From positions 86,478,964 through 86,542,963 of the forward strand of contig CM057228.1 in the NCBI GenBank assembly GCA_029891385.1: 64,000 bases of DNA. The letters are read 5' to 3'. Shown here piece by piece: positions 1 through 9,878 of this stretch (the first letter of the stretch is position 1; each line of letters begins with the position of its first letter). The position numbers and the translations under genes were made by a program. The notes under the pieces were generated by a model. It ran no database searches. It saw only the letters and a list, made by a program, of their open reading frames with translations, and was not told the origin of the DNA. Origin of the DNA: Erythroxylum novogranatense. Lineage: Eukaryota; Streptophyta; Magnoliopsida; Malpighiales; Erythroxylaceae.

Positions 1-188
1 ACGGATTGGATTAAGATACAGTGTTAAGAATTGGTAAATGTGTTTCTGGTACTGAATGTAAGGATTGACAAATAATTATAAGGCTTTGAGCGAGAATCGG
101 AATCGAAAGAAGTGAGTAAATTCTCCTGTCCTCCTCATCGACTGTATATGAAATTTCGAGGACAAAATTTTTATAAGGAGGGGTGAAT
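1..188 (+). mobile_element. 3' end of Ty3/gypsy internal region with polypurine tract
   Basis: This is the last part of a gypsy-type retrotransposon whose body lies left of the window. The end of the pol frame is recognisable around 150-175 (gaggacaaaatttttat, a common end of plant chromovirus pol), followed by the purine-rich tract aaggaggggtgaat at 175-188. That tract would prime plus-strand synthesis immediately before the LTR. No intact domain is visible in the window. Confidence 0.75.
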
Positions 189-670
189 TGTAACATCCCG
201 TTACTGTCATTAAGGGTATAATGGTAATTTTGGGACGGACTAATAGGAGTTCACTGCATACACTGACTGAGCATGCTACTGGCCTCTAATCATAGAGGAA
301 CTGGTCTACCGCATATGCATATATTCATAGGTACATGCATTCATGATTTTCCGGTATTTAATTGTAAATTAGAATTATTTGAAAACCGATCGATTAATGG
401 CGGATGATTGAGAAATTAGAGTAATTGAGTGTAATGATTGGTGATTTAATCTGTTTATGAGTGATTGGTAATTTATAGAGGCTATAGGAAATTTTTCGTG
501 AAATTCGGGAGAAAATGCGGATAGGAAATTTTGGGTGTTGATCGATTATTGTATAATCTTGAAAGAAGCTGTCCGATGGCGATGGAAAAATTAGAATTTG
601 GTGATAGGAAATAAATATGTTGAGCCATTGAAATTATGAGTGAAATTTAGGCGATATGGAGACCTGTGTC

Positions 671-677
671 TATAAAT
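671..677 (+). promoter_or_regulatory. TATA box of the gypsy LTR
   Basis: TATAAAT lies about 480 bases into the LTR, in the context ctgtgtctataaatagc. It is followed about 30-70 bases later by C/T-rich sequence, as expected at an LTR transcription start. Inferred from the motif and position only. Confidence 0.45.
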
Positions 678-1069
678 AGCTAGGGTTGAGATTTTGGGGA
701 AAAGGTTCAAGCATTTCATCGTTTCTCTTCTCCTTCCCTTGACGTTCGACGATCCCTCCCCATTGGTGAGTCTTGCTATTTATCCCTTTGGTTTTCCCTT
801 CTATTGTGCTTAGCCAACTGATTTATTGTGATTGATGAAGGATTGAGAGATTTGGAGAGTGTTAATCGGTGATTTGAGGAAGTTAGAGTTACGACGATTT
901 TGAGATTTGGGATTTATCGTCGATTGGTAAGTTTTGTTGGCTTTAATGTTGTTATTACTGGTCATTTGAGTATTTATGGCATTTATGGGGTTTGTTTGAG
1001 TAGATAGAGTGTTTAATGGAGGTTGGTATGTGTATTAATGGCGGAAATCGATCGGAGAAGACGACCTGG

Positions 1070-1280
1070 TCTTCGCACGTCGCGACAAGCATCCAAGCGT
1101 TAGGGCTTCGTCGTGACGAATAAAATTGAATTAAGTTAAATTTATTAGTCGCGACGTATGCAGCAAGACGTCGCGACGAGCAAGGGAAAAAACCACGTCG
1201 CGACGAACCTTTGGCTAACGTCGGCGAGCATGAAGGAGACGACGCCTTGGCAAGCTTGCCCTCTTTCGTCGTGGCGAAGG
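1070..1280. repeat. Scattered GC-rich palindromes (CGTCGCGACG type) in gypsy LTR
   Basis: A GC-rich patch in an otherwise AT-rich LTR carries about six variants of one palindromic word. Examples are cgtcgcgaca at 1078, tcgtcgtgacga near 1108, cgcgacg near 1150, perfect CGTCGCGACG at 1169-1178 and 1196-1205, and cgtcgtggcg near 1266. Spacing is irregular, so this is not a tandem array. Related words occur in element X. Confidence 0.6.
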
Positions 1281-2149
1281 CCGCAAGGTCATGACGAGGA
1301 ACTATTTCATTGGCATAAATTATGGTTTATTGGGCATATCTTTTGGTGTAGACCTCCAATTGAGGTAATTCCATTTGTTATGAAATAGGAAAAGAGGTCT
1401 ACTGGCGAGAATAATTATGGAACTAGATTTGATTTAAATGGTATTGAATTATAGAGATTAAGGTCAATTGTGATTCATAGTGTGACATAAGTGTCAAATT
1501 GAGACTATCGAAGTTTTAATTGGAGATTGCAATAGAGGTTTTGACCCAATGGATAGGAAATTGTTATAGGAAGTATGAATATAGGAGATTGGACTGAATC
1601 ATAGGATGGATCGGTTTTGTCAAGAAATTGAGTGAGAAAATGGAATTGGGCTAAAGGTATCGAATTGGGATTTAGCAGGAAATCGTGAACATGCATTGTA
1701 CATCATTTCATCGAGACATATGCATTCTTGTATTGATCGATTAGGCGATTAGTAATGGACAGATTTAATCTTATTATAGGCGCCGTTGGATCGTCGTTCC
1801 ACGGACTTTCTTTGGGACTTCAGCAATAGCTCGGAGTAGCGGGTGAGTAACCTAGTTGGTTCCTCAAATTCTTGATTGTCTAAGTGCTCTCTGTATGAAT
1901 TCTTGTATGATTCTTGAAATGAATGTGATTGAATTATGCGCTTTTCTTTGTCTTGAGCGGACCGTTACATCCCTTCGAAATTGTATGACTATTGAAATAT
2001 ACATGATCAAACCGTATGCTCACCTTTGTATTGGACTAGACCCATTGAAATGTATGAGAGTGAGCTGTATTATTCTTGGAACATATGTGACCGATTAGCA
2101 TACGATTCTTGTAGTGGATTGGATTCTTGGTGATCTTGAGAAGCTGTAT

Positions 2150-2265
2150 CTTGGGCTTTTAGCCAACTCTTGAACTCTTGAATCTTGAATTCTTGAAAGC
2201 TTTTAGCCAACTCTTGAATCTTGAATTCTGAACCTTTGAATTCTTGAGCCTTTGCATTTGCATGC
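2150..2265 (+). repeat. Short direct repeats (CTTTTAGCCAACTCTTGAA)
   Basis: The word cttttagccaactcttgaa occurs at about 2156 and 2199, with intervening and following variants of tcttgaattcttgaa. This is a small degenerate tandem expansion inside the gypsy LTR. It accounts for the open frame on the opposite strand, which I do not regard as a gene. Confidence 0.6.
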
Positions 2266-3155
2266 ATAAATGCATGATCAGATAATGGAATGTGTCCCAA
2301 GTTGCTAAAATCACTGAAAAGAGCTTCGAGCTCGAATACTGTACTGACCGGGCATAGCCCGAGGGGATTTATCCCTGACGCGTCCTTCACTGAATACTGA
2401 CTGAGCACTTGGGCACGACACTGAATAACTAGAAAAGAGTCTCATATGCATTACATACATTTGACTGACTGAATTGTGACATTGACTGATTACGTGATGA
2501 CATGATTGACTGTAGACTGTGATGTGATATTGTAAAGTGTTACATGTTACTGTAAGTGGTTATCACTTTGAATTGTATACTGTAAATTGTCTATCACTGT
2601 AAACTGTTGTATAATCTTGTAAAATGATATCGTCGTAAACTGGTATAGACTACTATAAATTGTATATGATATCGTTAATTGGTATTCTTGAATTATGCAG
2701 TATGCTGATGCAGCTGTAATGCATAATTTGAGTGAACCATCGATGATGGTTTCTCACCGAGTTCATAAACTCACCCAAAATTGCATCATATTTTTCAGGG
2801 TGATAGAGTAGACTCTAGCTCAGAAGATATTCTTTTCCTACCGTGCGCATTTGCTTTGCAAGAGACGATGGCACACAAAGTTGGTCATTTGGGTTAGCGT
2901 TTTGAGGATGACTAGGATAGATGTTAGTATCGTTTCCTTTTGGTTTTGTTAGGACCGATAGGTGGTCTATTCTATCATTGGATGACCGTATAAAATGATT
3001 ATCATTTTGGATTTTAATTCTTGATTTACATTATATTGTGATTTAACTATCGCAATGCCATGTGGATATTAATAGAACTGTTCTGGTAGTGCACCTTTAT
3101 CGTGGGATACACGTCGGGCATCCCAATGTGTACCCTACGGTGAGGGAGCGCTACA

Positions 3156-3640
3156 CATTCTTTCTCTCTTCCTAGTTTTTAAATTTTTGTATTATAAGTT
3201 TGTATTTTTAAAAGGCTCCTTCAGTTTTACAATAAGCTCCTTCTATTGTTATATTGCCAGATGTTCTTTTCATTTTTTGAGCATTAACATGCTCCTATCG
3301 ATTAACAATTTCCTTTCATTTTGAGTGTTAACAGACTCCTATTGATTAAAAAATTCCTTTCTTTTTTAGCACTAGTAGGCTCCTAACAATTAACAAGCTC
3401 CTTCCTCTTGAGCATTTACAAGCTCCTTTCGATTGATAGGCTCCTTTTGTTTAAAAAAAAAGATTATTTTGTTTTTATTGTTAACAGGAACTTTTCAAAA
3501 ATTAATAGGACCCTTCTATTTATAGACTTATTTTTTTGAAGAGAATATTATCAATTTTGAAGTACCTTTCAAATTTTGTTTCACATAATTCACCCTCCTT
3601 TTGGATGTATTTGCTTTATTAGTAGACAGGAAATAGCAGC
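3156..3640. repeat. AT-rich spacer with degenerate GCTCCTT repeats
   Basis: Between the gypsy LTR and the LINE coding remnants, roughly 3205-3455 is made of loosely repeated units of about 35-50 bases. Each contains agctcctt or ggctcctt followed by T-rich sequence and gattaacaa (for example near 3214, 3232, 3290, 3327, 3380, 3395, 3420, 3438). No coding potential is visible. It may be LINE 5' sequence or older tandem repeat debris. Confidence 0.45.
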
Positions 3641-4560
3641 AGTTCATTATGAAAAGAAGCTATAGGACGATGACATTAATACCAGGGAATAGGGAGTTGA
3701 ATTGGATGAACTAGTAAACAACAGTGACACTATCATAAGTGACAATGGAGTTGACCAGGAGATAGGTAGTAGTCCCTATGCTATTGAAACATTTAAATCT
3801 GGTCCTTATGAACACAATATCCATCTTAAAGCTACCAGAAGGAGAGTAGCTAAGAAGAAAGGTAAGAAAAAAACTAAAGGGGATTTCCCCTCCCATTTCA
3901 ATCCTTGTATAGAAAACTAGAGGATTGAATGACCCCTTGAAAAAGTCAGTGGTGAAAAAGGGAATGAGGGACAAGAAAACTGTTAGAATAGGTCTTCTTG
4001 AAACCAAAATAAAGGATCCTCTTACACTTCTTAGTTTAAGATTTTTGGACACTAATTGGGAGCTTTACACTAATCACAGCTCACATTATAATGACATGAT
4101 CATTTGTCTTTATAATACTGACTTGGTTGAGGTTCGAGTCTTAGAAGAAACATATTAATTGTCACATCTACATTGTCAGTTGACAAATCTGAGTGTCGAA
4201 TTTGATATCTCCTTAGTGTATGCTTCCAATTTTTGTTTTCAGAGGGACCTATTATGAATGGGTTTGTATAACCTACAACTCAACATTCAATCACCTGCTG
4301 CTCATTCAACTTGAATGAAATGGAAGGGGACAGAAGATACTATCTCAGTATGACCACGAAACTATCCACCTTTTTAATGAGGATGGATTTGGTCGACCTT
4401 CACTCTATAGGAAGGCTACTTACCTAGTTTAATAACTAGCAAGGTAACCTTCTTTTCAGGAAGAAAACAGACAGATCATTAACAAGCTCTATATGTCTGG
4501 CCCAATTTCCTCATTCTTTTGTATATTTTGACAAAAACCTAACATCCGATCATTCTTATA
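3641..4560 (+). pseudogene. L1-type LINE, ORF2 endonuclease region (decayed)
   Basis: LINE ORF2 endonuclease nicks target DNA for target-primed reverse transcription. The frame at 3925-4158 reads RGLNDPLKKSVVKK, then a GLLETKIK-like motif, which is the usual start of plant L1 ORF2 endonuclease (normally WNxRGLN...LLETK). Upstream, 3702-3920 encodes a Lys/Arg-rich stretch (KKKGKKKTKG) that could be the region preceding the endonuclease. Downstream the domain continues with many stops and frameshifts. This is the 5' part of the LINE whose RT and C-terminal parts lie at 5085-5666, 37255-38318 and 42168-42938. Confidence 0.7.
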
Positions 4561-5666
4561 TGTGGATCTAAAGGCTCACTGATTCTAGAACAATGTAAAC
4601 CCCCTTCAGATTTTTCAATTCTATTACTAGTATGGATGGTTTTCATGAAGTTGTTAGTAGTTGTTTGAACTCTAAGGTAATAGGTTTATGTTCAAATTAC
4701 TCCTAGTGAAGGCTGCTCTTAAGACATTTACACTTAGCAGAAATTCTAATATACAAACTCTTAAAGAGAAGCTCAATCTTCCCTAAGATAATTACTACCA
4801 TTATCCTCACAATTCTACATTTAGACAAGTAGAATTGACATGCTTACAGGAATATCAGGAAGCTCTTACATTTCATAACTATCCTGAGGCAAGAAGCTCG
4901 ACTTAACTGGTTAAAGGACGGTAACTCTAATACCAATTATTTTTTGTTCATTCTCGTTGGCTAAACGAAATATCAATAAGATCTCCATGCTTCATGATGC
5001 TTGTGATTGAGCATATTTTGAAAAGAATTCTTTATTGGATCTATCTAGAAATTATTTTATTGAACTAATACACCAAGTCCTAATGTGTTAAGACTTTTTG
5101 ATTGCAGTGTTGATCCAAGCATAAAGGATTCTTTGATCTCACCCATCGCAGAAGTTGATGTTAAAAGAATCCTCTTTAGCTTACATCCTTCAAAATCTCC
5201 TAGCCTTGATGGTTTTTCTACTATGTTCTTCCAACATGTTTGGGAGATCACTGGTAAACTCTTTACTGAGGCTGTTCTAGAACATTTTAATTCTTTAAAA
5301 TTGTTTCAAGAAATCAATCGTACCTTTATTTGCTTGATTCCAAAGAAATAACCTTGTTTATCTCCTATTGCAACATGATATATAAGGTGATATCTAAGCT
5401 ATTGGCAGAAAGACTCAAATTAGCCATTTATGATATTGTGAACATAGCACAAGGAGCTTTTCTCTCAAATAGATATATTGGAGATCATATTCTACTGATT
5501 CAAGAACTACTAAAGGACTACAATTCTGGTAAAAAACTCAACAATTACCTAATAAAGATAGACTTCTTTAAAACTTTTGACACTATTAGCTGGTAATTCA
5601 TCCATCAATATCTTTAAGCTTTGCACCTTCCTCTAATTTTTATAAAATCGGTCATCATATGAATAC
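4561..5666 (+). pseudogene. L1-type LINE, linker and N-terminal half of reverse transcriptase
   Basis: The frame at 5085-5351 contains SKSPSLDGFSTMFFQHVW and FICLIPKK; the frame at 5330-5596 contains QGAFLSNRYIGDHILL and a KIDFFKTFDTISW motif. These match the RT fingers/palm of plant L1 elements, where the KxD[F/L]xKA[F/Y]D aspartate is catalytic. The two pieces differ by a frameshift near 5340. The domain stops abruptly at 5666, where element X begins, and resumes at 37255 with TPTFNVLVNG. The 4561-5085 stretch is stop-ridden LINE linker. Confidence 0.8.
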
Positions 5667-5875
5667 TGGTGGCCCCCTAAAATTTTTCTTGAGGATCAAG
5701 TATGATTTGAATAAATTATAAGGTCCTTAAGGGATTATTTTGTGGAGTTAATTATTATGTAATGTTGGTAAGATTTTATGACATAGATTAATTGAATTGA
5801 AGTATTAATGTTATAAGAATGAATGAAGGGCATTATTGGAAGTTCATTTAAGGGTACAAGACATAAGGCATTAGG

Positions 5876-7762
5876 TGTAAGTGCAAGTCGACTTGTACAT
5901 GGGGTAAGTCGACTTACACGTATTCAGTACCGATAAGTCGACTTGTACATGGGGTAAGTCGACTTATGCAAGGATGGTACTGTTTATATTGTGCCTAAAG
6001 GCAATCCCTTTAAGCGTTTTGTTCAAAGTGGTGTGCGGACTTTATGAATAAATAAAGAAAGGCATATTTCATTAATTTGATATTCATAAACATTGTTTAT
6101 GAATTGATTTGATCTTTAATCAAATTAATGAAGTCCATGATATATGACATAGCATGAAGGAAATTATGATGTGATCATACTCTTGAGATTCCTATCATGT
6201 GCAATTATGTCAAGGTATCTAAATTCTCCTAGTCATAGGATTAATGAGCTGGACATCATTAATCCGGATAGACTAACACATGTCATATTCCTTGATTGGA
6301 TCAGCGGTGGATCTCGAAGCGTAAATATGAGATATTTAGAATTGACATGTGGATGCTTACTAGTGGTAGTAAGTTCATTGGATGACTGCCATGAGATCAT
6401 CGCATGGATATCTTCTTCTAGTGTCGGTGATAATCTCATCATAGCAATGGTGCAAGTATCCTTGGACTTGAGGTACTCGAGGATATCTTGAATCTTGATC
6501 ACGTGCTTTGACTCCATTCCTTGTTGCCTTCTAGAGGTAACTCATAGGGTGGTGCTTGGAGTGCGACTTGAGGTATTGAAGATAATTTAGTAGCCAATAA
6601 AGGATTCACCACTACGGATTAGCGGAAGAGATACCCGTAGCCTCTTGTCGGGATCATTACTAAGGGTGGCGGATGTATGTCATGAAGAGTGTCTTCATTG
6701 ACATATAGAGTAATGAGTCCCGGGCGAGAAGCTATTATCACTAGGCTGGACTTGGTCTAGTGAGAGTTGACACTTTGACCATACTCATAACCAAGTGGGG
6801 TATAGGATGGTGAAAGGACGAATTGCACGAGAATTATACATGGAAGGGTTTGTGATACGGTTTCGTAATGAATACATCAAACCGATTACTTTCCGGTCAA
6901 TTGGGGGTCATGATGTGTTGCTAGATACCGCTCATGACTTGCTTAGATTAAGTGTTAATCTAAGTGGCCAACATAACCGGGAGCCTAAAGGGTCACACGC
7001 ATAAGAGTGTTTCGGAGAATCTGTAAAATAGTAATTGGACAGAGTTCCAATTATGGAGAGCATTAGGATTAAATGAGATCGCGACATCGATATTGCTAAG
7101 AAAGGTTTCCGGAGCTGTTTCAGTACCGGGGCCCGGTAGGCCGGTAGGACCGACCCCAGTTGGACTGGACCTTAGCAATTATATTCTAATTAATTAATTA
7201 AGTAATTAATTAATTAATTATTATATTTATATAAGCATGTGTACGTGGATGATGAAAAGGAGGGATGAGAAGATTCTTTTTAAGCTTAGTCATCACTTGT
7301 AATTAATGACAAAAAGACAAAAATGATGTGATGAAAGATGAGAATCGTTGGCTTATGGTATAAGAAGAAAAGAAAGAGTCTTTTCTTTGATCTTTGGAAG
7401 ATCATCTTCGTAGGTTTTGGAAAAAGGAAAGAAAGAGTTTCTTTCTCTAACTCTTCTCCAACGATTCTTCATCCTCTCCTCCAAGCTTTTTCATCCTCCT
7501 CCAACGTTGATCTATGCTCTCCAAGGACAGATGTAGGGTCTAGCAGCCTTTAATCTGTTCTAGCTATTCCCGGGTCAAAGGGGTTTGTCCGGTTAGGTTT
7601 TTCGATCTGCGTGGATCACCTTTAGAGATAGTCTCTTTTGGCTATTTAGGTTGATGTCTTCATACCGACACCTGGATCCTGGGTTTCGGGAAAGTCCCGG
7701 GAACAAAAATTTTTGTTTTCCACTGTCGGTACATGTGATGTACCTCCCGGGATTTTCCTACA
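5876..7762 (+). repeat. Copia A 5' LTR (1.89 kb)
   Basis: Starts TGTAAGTGCAAGTC and ends TTTTCCTACA immediately before the primer site. Its first ~90 bases hold four copies of AAGTCGACTT (5885, 5906, 5935, 5956); the remainder aligns with the copia B and C LTRs from the word cctaaaggcaatccc (5995) onward. The counterpart is 23104-24984. Differences between the two copies concentrate at CTG/CAG words. Short ORFs within it are not convincing genes. Confidence 0.88.
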
Positions 7763-7763
7763 G

Positions 7764-7775
7764 TGGTATCAGAGC
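7764..7775 (+). promoter_or_regulatory. Primer-binding site of copia A (tRNA-iMet type)
   Basis: TGGTATCAGAGC lies one base after the LTR end. It is the standard plant copia primer site, complementary to the 3' end of initiator tRNA-Met. Confidence 0.9.
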
Positions 7776-9878
7776 GTCTAGTGTCCCGTATGAAGCTAAA
7801 ACCTAAGCGAGATCAGAAATCCTAATGGAATTTTCTGTTGATGCATGCTTGTTGTCCAATTTTCGAATTTATATTGTGATATGTTTTTCGAAATTTTTCT
7901 GCCCAGGATTGTTCATAACATGTTATAGAATATGTCTATGAAATTTGAGAATTTATCGATTTGATTTGATATAGTTTTGCTAATTTAATTCCCTAAGTTT
8001 CGGATGCTGTTTTGTGAAACGATTCTGGAAAAGGCAGTAGTATAAATTCGATAATAAATTCTAGAAAAATGGTTTTTCGGCTTTTCCTTCACTTACATGT
8101 CTCTAAGATGTTGGTGAATGTCTATGAGCATGGAAATTGGATTTCAAGGTGATTGGATATTTATTTTCGATTTTATTCTATGCTGTTGGGAATTGCTGTG
8201 CTGATGAACATAGATTTTGAATCGGTTTTGTTATTTAGGTTGACTGAGTTTTTGATGGCTAAAATCCTGAAAAAATTCAGGTAGCATGTTCTGAACATGT
8301 ACTAACCTATGCAATTTTATCAGAATTTATTGAAATTGTTTCATTGATCATTTCGAGCAATGTACAGAACTGGACAGTTTTGTGAAAAATTGTTGGGACT
8401 GTTTTGCTTGGCTTGATTGAGTGTGTTTTTTCAGTTCCAATGCCTTGCGCCATTTTTAATGTGATTAAAAATGTGTTATCTTGATGTATTATGATTGCCA
8501 AACTGAATTGCTTGAATTTGCATTTCCAAGAATTTTTGGATGCCTAAGTGATCACATTAGCGTCTCGTTAGTATATTGCATTATCTTGTTTGTTTTGACC
8601 GTCATATTTTTTATGGCATATGCTGAAGTAAATTTGATAATGTATGTGCTAGCTAGAGATGCTTAGGATGATAATTTGGGTGTTCCTACATTAATTGGAA
8701 ATTAATGAGTTTTGACTCATTTCAAGCTTTTCATATGGTTTGACTATATAAGGTTTTCATGGTTCAATGAAGTGTTCATTGAGACATCAAAGTAGCAGAT
8801 ATTACCTTACGTATGTTGGTATTGTGAATTGGAATTGCAAGGATTGAGGAATTAGCCGATTAGACAATTATAGCAAATTCTGTTGGACAAGTCGACTTAT
8901 TTGGAGTATAAGGCGACTTGTTGAGTGGTCTGTGCATAAGTCGACTTCAAAGGTACAAGGCGACTTGTCTTGGCGGGTAATGCATAAAGCGACTTATATC
9001 GATAAGTCGACTTGTGCGAAGCGAAGAAGACAAGGCGACTTGTATTATGATACAAGGCGACTTGTGTATAAGCGAGGGCATAAGGCGACTTGCATTCATT
9101 GTAAGTCGACTTGTGGCGTGCTCGAGTTGGATGATGGATGATTAAAAGGATTGATTCAATGTGATTGATGAAACCTAAATCATTCCATATAGTCTGGCGA
9201 CTATAATCCTTGACTTGGAGTCTAGAATTGAAATCCCTCCTCGGAATATGAAAACTAACGCCTTCCATTAATATGGTAAGAACCGAGTTCTTATAGAAAT
9301 TTGGGTTGTTGGGCAAACTCAAGCTCACTCTATACGGATATCTTGAACCATGAAAATAAGATTTTACGATTAATGGGTTGGTTTTCACTTTGGGCGTTGG
9401 TTTGTTGAGCAAACTCAAGGTCGGCGTGGACAGAGGTGAAGTTGGGTAGTGTACATCGGGATGTACGCATCAAGGAGTTGATAACTTGATGTAAGTGCAC
9501 ATCAACAAGTTGATAAGAGCGATCGATAGTTGTGTCTAAGATATAATTGGTATATCGATACCTCCGAGACATAAGGTGGCTTGTTGGGCAAACCCAAGGT
9601 CATTCTCAATGTCGGTTATCGATGATGAAATTGGTATGTCCGATACCTACCGATTGACCTAAGTTGTGGCTTATTGGGCAAACCCAAGGTCACTCTTAGC
9701 AATGTCTGATATCGACCCACTAGGACTTTATGTCACTTTGTTTCTCTGGATTCGTAAAGAGGGTTATGGATTCTAGGAAACTAGTGGGAGCCATATGCAT
9801 GTTATGCAAGTCCTTATGATCATGCAGGCATTTCTATTCTAACATTCCTTCGCTCTATCGCGCTTAGGTTGATTGAAG
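7776..9878 (+). mobile_element. Copia A leader between primer site and gag (non-coding)
   Basis: About 2.1 kb with no credible ORF. It holds a cluster of CpG-centred palindromes (8889-9112) and four copies of a ~20-base word TTGTTGGGCAAACYCAAGGT (9306, 9402, 9581, 9671). The equivalent leaders of copias B and C have the same layout. Confidence 0.75.
8889..9112. repeat. AAGTCGACTT palindrome cluster in copia A leader
   Basis: Four exact AAGTCGACTT words (8889, 8938, 9003, 9103) alternate with the recurring variant AAGGCGACTT (about 8910, 8957, 9032, 9053, 9082) and AAAGCGACTT (about 8986). Spacing runs from about 15 to 30 bases. Open frames through this segment encode only repeated KST/GDL words and look like by-products of the repeat. 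Confidence 0.8.

Larger units (their letters stand above)
189..3155 (+). mobile_element. Long (about 2.97 kb) Ty3/gypsy LTR, right-hand copy
   Basis: The LTR starts TGTAACATCCCG directly after the polypurine tract and ends GCTACA, giving the canonical TG...CA termini. The length and the TGTAACATCC start fit Tekay/Del-like chromovirus LTRs; the lineage is inference. A homologous LTR lies at 38502-41710. Both share the start and a block with the word gaaccatcgatgatgg (about 2732 and 41240), followed by a motif around ttcagg. The five bases after the LTR are CATTC; the matching target-site copy would be outside the window. Small open frames inside it on either strand look fortuitous. Confidence 0.8.

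Noticed and set aside
2070..2408. 112-codon minus-strand frame in the gypsy LTR
   Set aside because: Built from the short CTTTTAGCCAACTCTTGAA repeats; the resulting FKIQEFK-type peptide is repeat-derived.
8932..9141. Open frame through the palindrome cluster of copia A encoding repeated KST/GDL words
   Set aside because: The frame exists because the repeat lacks stops in that register; it is not conserved in copias B or C and has no known domain.
8897..9418. 173-codon minus-strand open frame in the copia A leader
   Set aside because: It covers the palindromes and the TTGTTGGGCAAAC repeats in antisense, shows repeat-derived composition, and is not preserved in related leaders.
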